From assembly GCF_007860015.1 (NCBI RefSeq), contig NZ_SJPS01000002.1, positions 898 to 64,897 of the forward strand: a stretch of 64,000 bases of DNA. The letters are read 5' to 3'. A model generated the notes under the pieces. The model had not been told where the DNA came from. It saw nothing but the letters and a program-made list of their open reading frames with translations, and did not search any database. Shown piece by piece: positions 16,401 to 24,000 of this stretch. The translations under genes and the position numbers were made by a program. The first letter of the stretch is position 1. Each line of letters opens with the position of its first letter. Source of the stretch: Bythopirellula polymerisocia (GTDB lineage Bacteria > Planctomycetota > Planctomycetia > Pirellulales > Lacipirellulaceae).

Positions 16401-18375
16401 CAACCTGGACCTTGATTTCGACATCTCTTACTGCCATGTCATTAGGGCTGGGGACAGTCAACTCAACAGGTACCGCACGAACCGGAAATGCCTGAGCGAA
16501 GTCAGGATCGTCGACTAAATACTCATCCCAGTACGCACTGAATCCAGCTAATCCACCGATGCCCCCGGGTACAATCAGGTCGGCAGTATTCGGTCCAAAG
16601 ACGTCCACGACTCGTTCGGCGGCCGGGAGATTGTTGATGAAGGAGACAAGACGGGTAGTGAATGTCAATTCATCAGCCAGTGTTTGTTCTTTAGTGGTCC
16701 ATTGTTTCGCAAGCGCGACAGCCAATTCAGCGTCAACAACACCGTGGGCCAGACCTGTTTGTTCGCGATCCGTACCACGCCCCTGACTGACTGTATAGCC
16801 TGCTCCATTAGTCAAAACTTGAGGCGTCGGCGCATAGTGCAGGGCATTCAACCCAGCATTCAGACGTGGATCAAGAGTTGGATTGACAAGCTGTGTGGAA
16901 CTGGGAATCAATGGATCATAAATGTCAGGATCGTGGAAAAGCGGTAATTGATTTGTAATCCAGGGGCTCTGATACTCAAAACCGACCGCCTTGTCGGCGC
17001 CATCCGCCAGTGTGGCAAACTCTGAGGCTTGGCGTGCAGAACGGACCAGGATCTCCTGCACGTCCCGATAACTGAGGTTGGGATTTGCTTCGAGCATGAG
17101 TGCAATTACACCGCTAACCATCGGCGCCGAGGCAGAGGTGCCATTAAATCGGGAAGTAAATGCCTCATTGGAGGCAAAGTCGCGATCGAATTCTTGCCCA
17201 GTCACCGCATCGGGATTGACGTTGAAGCCACTGTCGTCGGTAGTGTCCGTTGTCCAGATACCGCTACCTGTGCCCGTTTCGGTTCCAACAGTGAGGGCTA
17301 CTGAACCTGTCGGAGCCGCTACCAGGACCGATGCGCTTGTTTCTGGATAATTGGTGATGGTCCCATCGACGTTGTTGTACTGGCCATCGTGATCGATGCC
17401 CGTCACTCCAATCGTGTAACGGGTGTTGACCCAGCCGTTGTAGGACGAAGTATCCAGTCCTTGACCACTGTTGCCAGCGGAAAAAACATGGATCACTCCC
17501 AAACCTCCGCGTCCAAAGTAAACTGAGTCGCGAAGAGCTAGCAATTCGTTAGCCGTAGGGCCATCGAGACCCCGTACGACTCCAGGGCCCCAACTGTTAT
17601 TAGTGATGTCGATTTCCTGAGTCCGGTAGCGAAAGGTATCAACAAAAGCTTGCTCAAATTGCCCAGTATCGATCAATCGGATGGGAACAATTTGTGCGTT
17701 TGGTGCGATACCTGATCCACCAATCCCATTGTTGGCTACGGCAGCGATAATTCCCGCCACTGCGGTACCGTGTGCATTGGTTGGATCGTAGAATTGCGGG
17801 TTATTAGGATCGAACTGCCCTATCTCAGGGCTGGCATCGCCATCCTGAGCCAAGGCATCGAGTTGGAAAGTCAAATCAATGTTGGCCGCTAAATCCGGAT
17901 GATCAAGTTGGACACCCGAATCGATCACGGCTACGACAACTCCCGAGCCAAATCTATCCTCGTTCCACACCGGGGCGACATTGATGTCTTCGCCTGGAAC
18001 GCCAAAGATCACTTGATAGTCCGGATTGCCCACTTGCTGACCTGAATTAATCAGATGCCATTGCATGTTGAGCAGGGGATCACTGGGAATCGACAGCGTA
18101 CTCACTTCACTAGCCAGGCCATTTGTTTGGGAAGCCTGCAGAGCATACCAGAGCAACTCTTGTTGCAAAATCGCCTGCTGCCCTTCGGGCGTCAGACTAG
18201 AATAAGATACCGCTGAATACTCTGGCACGAGACTCTGGGCCGACATGACACGGCGGTCTTCGAGCGTTTCGAAACCGAATTGGCGTTTCTTACGGCGACT
18301 GATCCCGGCTGGCCGGCGAGATCTTTTCGCGGAAGTTTGTGGTTGATTGGAGTTGCGATTAAACAGCAATGACAT
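13453..18375 (-). CDS. Giant secreted subtilisin-like protease with P-domain, SdrD-B-like repeats, GEVED and dockerin-type domains
   Basis: About 1640 residues. The N-terminus carries FETLEDRRVMSA, the planctomycete export-associated motif. The S8 catalytic residues are Asp152 (VIDSG), His202 (AHGTAVAG) and Ser414 (NGTSASAP), so the fold is likely active. Further along are a proprotein-convertase P-domain (about residues 620-770), two SdrD-B-like blocks (DLNGDGIFNGNDVNVP and DVNNNGTRQANELGVP, about 998-1182), a GEVED domain (about 1225-1378) and a dockerin-like pair DGDVDGRDFLAWLRGYG...DANSDGKVNGVDL (about 1392-1448). A 190-residue tail of unknown role ends the protein. The ATG at 18375 is chosen; a TTG at 18420 with AGGGGA in front is possible. 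Confidence 0.85.
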   Translation of the reverse strand: MSLLFNRNSNQPQTSAKRSRRPAGISRRKKRQFGFETLEDRRVMSAQSLVPEYSAVSYSSLTPEGQQAILQQELLWYALQASQTNGLASEVSTLSIPSDPLLNMQWHLINSGQQVGNPDYQVIFGVPGEDINVAPVWNEDRFGSGVVVAVIDSGVQLDHPDLAANIDLTFQLDALAQDGDASPEIGQFDPNNPQFYDPTNAHGTAVAGIIAAVANNGIGGSGIAPNAQIVPIRLIDTGQFEQAFVDTFRYRTQEIDITNNSWGPGVVRGLDGPTANELLALRDSVYFGRGGLGVIHVFSAGNSGQGLDTSSYNGWVNTRYTIGVTGIDHDGQYNNVDGTITNYPETSASVLVAAPTGSVALTVGTETGTGSGIWTTDTTDDSGFNVNPDAVTGQEFDRDFASNEAFTSRFNGTSASAPMVSGVIALMLEANPNLSYRDVQEILVRSARQASEFATLADGADKAVGFEYQSPWITNQLPLFHDPDIYDPLIPSSTQLVNPTLDPRLNAGLNALHYAPTPQVLTNGAGYTVSQGRGTDREQTGLAHGVVDAELAVALAKQWTTKEQTLADELTFTTRLVSFINNLPAAERVVDVFGPNTADLIVPGGIGGLAGFSAYWDEYLVDDPDFAQAFPVRAVPVELTVPSPNDMAVRDVEIKVQVAADTDMNDFLDNVRMVLVSPNGTHSELNYYHVDPAFADPDDFHQIDPALSPAYSINGFNAVSSLPGDAFNAGAVDTGVRTFSFSTNRIWGERSDDALIFDPTTGNPIISPFGGGNIFNAIPGEFGDLFSQGWQVYFENYSPTQFTIPGLEITWHGTPLGANTERIQGLIGVDDNEDDLFNYSRVTPATFDLDSDPTRVRLGEVANAVDLSHESMAANITVIATRVSDGAIVDRFVTGADGNFYFDLVPDEYVISIEDPLGRVALDDGSTTAGFLRHFQSEWHITPEFFTAWSHTPNLEVPIDIQGNPLPFLDGSGQSVQYGMTGINFLLDPGPPVAPQIQFSGVVMADLNGDGIFNGNDVNVPNATVFADVNRNGQLDAGEQLVQTGTNGQYSLTVPTTIANVINIGVIKPAGWTFSNPTAGVNALFGEPGDVFTGIDFKMQPPLGVGAGNGTSQSGYLLGNIYEDVNNNGTRQANELGVPNTTVFIDVNNNGTREVGEPQTTTNSNGAYIFANVAPGTHRVRAVPTAPFMNINPGPGVPRVVTLAGGGTVSQIEFGIGLGSNPSGANLDFGDLPASYGITLLSENGARHARSAYYLGASIDVDLDGNPSANADGDDTTNLDDEDGIVVAPLIPGATGSLIATASRQGGNLQGWFDFNNNGVFEASEKVISNEALVTGPNVVTFQIPVGMSLTNIYARFRYGEYGINSVTGAALIGEVEDYLVQLDPGSVPAVIEHGPDFDEDGDVDGRDFLAWLRGYGTNSGAAPSQGDANSDGKVNGVDLQQWRVDYGTSSAPIVAAVTAGGNDGEDSSNGFNTSDVDAELVVLPAPVIAPLSTVGITVPSYTTEQSFSSLSQVVNFGSSSKSSSLSSNTTEVSAQESTATRPSQRILNGVANEVVNRRASYRPPTASIAARLETHRIDQVFEQSSEVAEIGLALLEGTSRRQQGSSHFRIDHEQLESRDAHDENAFDLALSEEVLWRAM

Positions 18376-19312
18376 GTTTAGTTTTCCCGATTGGATGGAC
18401 TTCTGGGTGAAGCCGCGCAAGTTAGTCCCCTAGCTCTGTATGTGAGTCCTCTGCCGAGACTCTCCACATTCAACTTCAAGTTCTCTTATGTCCACTGGCC
18501 GAAGGCGCACCTTGAGCCGGAGAAGAAAACTGTGGTTTAGCACGACGCTGGAGCAATGCTACTTCCCGACGGCTTCTGAAAAGCCGAGGAAGCAGTTTCT
18601 AGTTCCAGCTGCAATAAGTTTGTTCCGATTGGTGGGGCTAACAGATTCCACGCCTCTGAATGGAAACCCTCGTGAGAGGGTTCTGCTAGCAGTTTGATGG
18701 ATGGCGACTGGCCTCAGGGGGTAACTGGCCAAAGTCCCCCAAATCGCTCACCCAGCTATTCATATTACTTAGCTTCCCAATCCTCGTCAAACTTCTCGCG
18801 CCTGTTTGCGCCGTCAATAAACCAAAATTTTGCCAAATCCTTTACTTCTCCACGGATTTCGTCGGCGGCGCGCACGGAGCACCCCACTTCGGACTCTCAA
18901 TCTAAAAGGTCGTGATTTGAGCCGCAGGTCACACAGTGAGACAGGAAATTTTCCATTTATTAGGACTAGGGGCGAGTCTCAGGGGAAGTGGAAACAGGGG
19001 AATGAAGGAATGGGGGAATCCCTGTCCGCTGTCGGCTGTCCGCAGTCCCCAGCCCCCAACCAAATCGATTTCGTAAAAAATACCGCTTGTAGCGAAAAAT
19101 CTGATTATTCCGGTCTCACTGGTCCGATAAACCCTATCAGACGGACTGTTCTGCGGTGCGCTGCTTGAATTGCTGCCCAACGCACAGGAGGTCTACTTGA
19201 GTTAGATGCTCATCAATTAAACAAGCCAATGCGTGCCGGCTAGGGCACGGCACATTCTCCTGTGAGCAGACCATGAGGGTCTTCGCTGGGAGAATTTAGG
19301 GGGGATTTCTCG
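18376..19312. other. Long intergenic region between divergent secreted-protein genes
   Basis: About 940 bases with no supported gene; short frames in it have no family resemblance. It holds several hairpins: CGGCTT/AAGCCG at 18570-18586, AACCCTC-GTGA-GAGGGTT at 18665-18682, the perfect palindrome CTGCTAGCAG near 18683-18692, and CGTGCC/GGCACG at 19232-19249. A GGGAA/CCGCTGTC-rich stretch lies near 19000-19060. It must contain promoters for both flanking genes; none is strong enough to call. Confidence 0.5.
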
Positions 19313-20734
19313 ATGAAATGTTTTTCTGCGAAGCGACGATTCTCTGCGCGGCTAGAGCTGGCGCGCTCCGTTTGGGGACTGGCGCTGGCCGTATTGGCGA
19401 TTGGCCAGGTGGACGCGCAGCAGTACAGGTTGCCCGGCAGCAACAACTACCCACCTGGTGGGCAGATGATGCAGGGCCAAATGGGTATGGGCCAGATGGG
19501 AATGGGGCAGATGGGGTTGGGCCAGATGGCTCAGCGACCTATGCCCCAGAATGGGCCAATCCAGCAGGCATCCATGCCTGTGAATATGGCTTCCCCACTA
19601 GCGGGTGGTCCTGCGGCGGCCCAGGGCAATCAATTCACTGATGTCTACGGCAATCCGATTGTCATGCAGACCAGCTATTGCCCATCGGGACCTGAGGGTT
19701 GTTATGGTGATTGCCCCGGTGGGATGGGAGGCATGGGTGGCGGCGGATACGGTGACCCGATGGCTGTCGACTTCGGCGGCTACACGGAAGACCAGATCGG
19801 GCCGCACTACTTTGATTTCTCCTTCGGAGCGGTCTTCCTCCAAACCGACGACTTAATGGCCGGCGTTGGCCCTTTAGGCTCGATCACCGCCGGTCCCGCC
19901 GCTCCGCGGATTCTGGATCCTAGTAGCGACCTGGGAGATTACGATGCTGGCTGGCAAGTAGCGATACGCTACGATCTGGGCCCCCTTTCGCTGTTCGAGG
20001 CAACCTACATGGGTCTCTACGACATGGGCTACACAGACACGGTCAACTCGAATCAAGCTACGACAAACCCACCGAATCAGCCCAATCAGTTGTTCACGGT
20101 GTTTTCCAACTTCGGCGTGCCATTTCCGATCGATGGCCTGGACGATGCTGAAAACCTTACCGCCGACTATCAGTCGGATCTCCAGAGCACCGAATTGAGC
20201 TATCGCCGCTATTGGGTGGGCAACAGTAGTCGGTTATCCGGGACTTATCTGCTCGGCTTCCGCTATGTTCGCATGACCGAGCAGTTCAACTTCGATTCCG
20301 AGGCCTTGCTGGGGAACACCTCACTCTCGTGGGGCGGCGGAAACGACATCTTGGGTTTTCAATTCGGTGGCGACGGCTGGTACGGGCTACGGCAAGGCCT
20401 GCGAATCGGCTTGGATGGCAAAGCGGGCGTCTACAACAATCGATATGATTTCACGGCTATCGGTAACTTCGCTGACATTGGGAATTCCCCGGACGACTAC
20501 AACTTGTCCACCTCGGGCGATAATCTGGCGTTCGTTGGCGAATTCGGTGTCAACATGGTAATGGACCTGCTGCCAAGTTGGTCACTGACGGCCGGCTACA
20601 AAGTCCTGTACATGGACAATCTGGCAATTGTGGGACCCAATATCGACACCACGAACTTTGTGCCTGCGACGTTCTTCGTCGAAGACGACTTACTGTATCA
20701 CGGTTTCAATGTGGGAACCGAATACGTCTGGTAA
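19313..20734 (+). CDS. BBP7-family outer-membrane beta-barrel protein
   Basis: 473 residues. A basic N-terminus and signal peptide (…GLALAVLAIGQVDA) are followed by a low-complexity Met/Gln/Gly-rich stretch (MGMGQMGMGQMGLGQM, about residues 53-72). From about residue 165 a beta-barrel pattern begins at HYFDFSFGAVFLQTDDLM. Further on are LGDYDAGWQVAIRYDLGPLSLFEATYMGLYDMGY and the ending GFNVGTEYVW, with a C-terminal aromatic residue as expected for outer-membrane barrels. This is the pattern of the planctomycete BBP7 (DUF1551-like) family, a surface porin-like barrel. GGGGGGATTT lies 5 bases before the ATG. A strong terminator follows. Confidence 0.75.
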   Translation: MKCFSAKRRFSARLELARSVWGLALAVLAIGQVDAQQYRLPGSNNYPPGGQMMQGQMGMGQMGMGQMGLGQMAQRPMPQNGPIQQASMPVNMASPLAGGPAAAQGNQFTDVYGNPIVMQTSYCPSGPEGCYGDCPGGMGGMGGGGYGDPMAVDFGGYTEDQIGPHYFDFSFGAVFLQTDDLMAGVGPLGSITAGPAAPRILDPSSDLGDYDAGWQVAIRYDLGPLSLFEATYMGLYDMGYTDTVNSNQATTNPPNQPNQLFTVFSNFGVPFPIDGLDDAENLTADYQSDLQSTELSYRRYWVGNSSRLSGTYLLGFRYVRMTEQFNFDSEALLGNTSLSWGGGNDILGFQFGGDGWYGLRQGLRIGLDGKAGVYNNRYDFTAIGNFADIGNSPDDYNLSTSGDNLAFVGEFGVNMVMDLLPSWSLTAGYKVLYMDNLAIVGPNIDTTNFVPATFFVEDDLLYHGFNVGTEYVW

Positions 20735-20765
20735 GCCGGGCTCGATAAAGAGACATCTCCAATCG

Positions 20766-20803
20766 AAACAGGCCTTCATCTGCCAAGATGAGGGCCTGTT
20801 TTG
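20766..20803 (+). terminator. Rho-independent terminator of the BBP7 gene
   Basis: ACAGGCCTTCATCT and AGATGAGGGCCTGT form a near-perfect 14-bp stem with a GCCA loop. It is followed by TTTTGTT and lies 32 bases past the stop. Confidence 0.85.
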
Positions 20804-20819
20804 TTATGCGCTTTTGGGG

Positions 20820-20849
20820 AACGCCCAGGGGTTGCAATCCCTGGGCGTT
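20820..20849. repeat. Dispersed 30-base palindrome, copy 1
   Basis: AACGCCCAGGGGTT and AATCCCTGGGCGTT pair over 14 positions (one G-T) around GC. The same palindrome occurs at 48090-48119. Both copies lie just downstream of plus-strand genes. It may be a REP-like element or a second terminator. Confidence 0.75.
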
Positions 20850-20892
20850 GGCTTCTGCGACCCGATCAGGCACATTTTTCATCAAAAATCCG

Positions 20893-20945
20893 TTTTTGCG
20901 GACTTTTTGCCTTACTCAGTTTTTGCCTAATTGCTTCAAAGCAAT
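20893..20945 (+). promoter_or_regulatory. Candidate control region of the beta-helix gene
   Basis: Three TTTTTGC repeats at 20893, 20904 and 20920 are followed by a perfect palindrome ATTGCTT-CA-AAGCAAT at 20930-20945. The region lies about 150 bases before the next gene. The pattern looks like a regulator binding site, but no protein is known to match. The rest of the 360-base gap holds the terminator and the palindromic repeat described separately. Confidence 0.35.
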
Positions 20946-21097
20946 TACAATGGGGGCTGGGTTCATTGCCTACGTCGACATGCTGGTAGTTTCTCTCAGG
21001 GGCGAGAAACTACAGGTACTCGCCAACATTGCAATCTGGCAACGTGAATCCCAGGCAGCAATGTCTGTCGAACATCTCATTTTGAGGAACACCCGTA

Positions 21098-24000
21098 ATG
21101 GCACATGGAAAAAGGTATCGTGGTCGCACTGCGCGATCCGCAAACATGTCAACGAAGAACCGTGGTCGCTCTAATGCTGGCGATGCGCCCGGAAAGCAGT
21201 TCGGCCGTTCACTCCGCATGGAGCAACTTGAGGACCGTCGTTTGTTGGCCACCTATGTGGTCAACAACCCAGGCGATCTCGATGGCAATGGGAATGTAAT
21301 CGTCGGCACTCTGCGGCAGGCCGTGAATCTCTCCAACAGTACACCTGACATCACGGACACGATCCTTTTCGAAGATTACCTGTTTGATGGTGGCAGTCTC
21401 ACGATAAGCCTGGACGGCCGGGCAAATGGTGGAACCTTAAATATAACTGATCAAGTGAGCATCTTAGGTCCGGGGTCAGGGGTATTGACCGTCAGTGGTT
21501 CTGTAGGACAACGCGTCTTCAATATTAACATCGATGGGGACAATCAATTCCGCAGTGTGACGCTAGGTGGCATGACAATTAGCGGAGGAAGCATATTTGA
21601 AGGAGATGGTCGCGGTGGCGGTATTTTTAATCAAGAAGCGCTAACTCTGATCGAAACCGTTGTCACCGGCAATTCCGCGTTTGATGGCGGAGGAGGCATC
21701 TACCAACCCTTCGGCGCAATTCTGCTCCAAAACAGCTTGGTCTCAAACAACGATTCAGGTGGGGGCGGTGGCGGAATCTTCAATGGTTCCGAAGATGGCA
21801 CGCTTGACAGCCGAATCACCATTTCCAACTCGACACTTTCTGGCAACAGCACTTTCAGCATTATGGACCATCCCGGTTTCGGGGGCGGCGTTTTTAACCG
21901 TCGGGGGACGGTGAATATCGAACATAGCACGATTTCCGAAAACACTGCCACGGTTCAAGGAGGGGGGGTCGCTACCTACGGTGTTGGTGACCCAGCCATG
22001 GATGCGCCAATCATTACCAATCTGAACTATACGATCGCCCACGGCAACACGGTCCAAGGTAACCCTAACGATGTGGCAGGTATCTACTTTGACACAGCGG
22101 ACATGCCCATGCCGCTTGTCCCTACGCTGAACATTCTTAATTACAACATAATTGGTAACTTGGGTGGAGGAAGTGCCGGTGCATTAGGGTCCAACGGTCA
22201 CTTTTACCTTGTAATATCGGCACCGGAAGGTATTGATTGGGACTCTGCAAATCTGGCCGCCAGTTTCGGTACTTCGCATCTAGCGACTCTCACAAGCGTT
22301 CAGGAGAATGACGATGTCTTCTTACTAATTGACGATCCTCTCTATTGGAAGGGTTTCGAGCCAGAAGATGATGACGACATGCGCCCAGCGCAAAATATCG
22401 GTCCCTGGATCGGTGGTATCCAGCTCAACGAAGGGGATGGTCCTGGGGAAGGTTGGGAGTGGGTCGCCCCGGATAACATGGTTCCCTTTGTCGGGATCTG
22501 GGATGCGGGGCAACCTGATGATGGTGCTGCAACTTCCTCGGAGGATCCTCCTGAACTCGCCGAAAACCGCCTCGCATTCCATAGTATGGACAATACTATG
22601 CGTACTGCGACCTGGGGAGATTTCGAAAATGATCCTGCAGATGAATTCAAGCCGATCGCATATGTCATCGAGTTCGACTCGGGTACTAATATGTTTGGCG
22701 TTGATCCGGTATTACGGCCCTTGGATAACTACGGTGGATCTACACCTGTCTACTATCCCAATACCATCATTGACGAGGATTTTACGGAAATAAGTCCGGC
22801 GATCGATGCGGGAGATCCGGAGTTTCTGGCCGCTGGATCTGAACAACGCGGGCGACATTTCCGGCGCGTCGCGGATGGCTTACTCACCGGCACCCCAGTC
22901 GTCGACATCGGTGCTGTTGAAGTGCAGCAGGGACTGTTCGTCGTGGATGCGTTGGAAGATGAGAACGACGGACAATATTCGCGTGTATGGGACACCTTTC
23001 CCACGCCCGATCAAGCTGTCTTGCCAAATGGCACAAACGTAATCGTCTATGATTACACTACGCCGGGTGATTTTTCCCTGCGTGAGGCATTGGATTTTTC
23101 ACGCAAGAATCCCGAACTCGACACGATCACTTTTTCACCCTTCGATCTGGTCGATCCCTCGCTCAACACAGATCCTACGCCTTCACCCTCTCCCACAATT
23201 CTGCTGCAACTTGGTCAACTGTCGTTTGATCACAGTGTGATTGTAGTCGGTCCACAAGAGTTTGTCTTGGAAATCGACGCCAACGATCCGACTCCGGCAT
23301 TCAAGAACAATGACGGGCACCGCGTTGCCTTCGTATCTCCCGGTACGGAGGTCTCGATCTCCAATCTGACCTTCCTAGGAGGAGATCAGCTTGGTAATGG
23401 TGGAGCTATCCAAAATTTTGGTGATTTGACCTTAAACCGTATGACACTAAAAGGAAGTGGCTCAAGCCTGGACGGGGGAGGACTCTTCCAAAGTTTCGGT
23501 TCGCTCATGATCGACAGCAGCACGATCAGTGGCAACACGGCTGCCGACGACGGTGCGGGTCTCTACATCAACTTCGATAGCGGTCCCGTGACGATTACCA
23601 ATTCAACCATCTCCGGCAACTCTGCTGGTGATCGCGGCGCAGGAATCTTTAACCGTGGTTACGACACGCTCGTGGAACATTCGACAATAACCAACAACCA
23701 GTCCGCATCGACACGGGGCAGCGGCGTCTGGAATCATCCTACCGCGCTCGGAACTGTGTCTGTTCCGCAGGTCTCCTCTAGGATTGAACTTTACTCTACA
23801 ATCGTTTCCGGCAATTTTATTTTTGATGTGGAAGGATTGGTCAATGCCAACAATAATGCCGTCAATGATATTATCTCCGGAGGATTCAACCTGATCGGGA
23901 ATGGCAACGCCTCCTCTCGTTTCATGGCGATTAACGGTGATTTGGTTGGTATCACGAATCCAAAGCTGGAACCTCTGACATTCGGCGGTGGTTTGACGCA

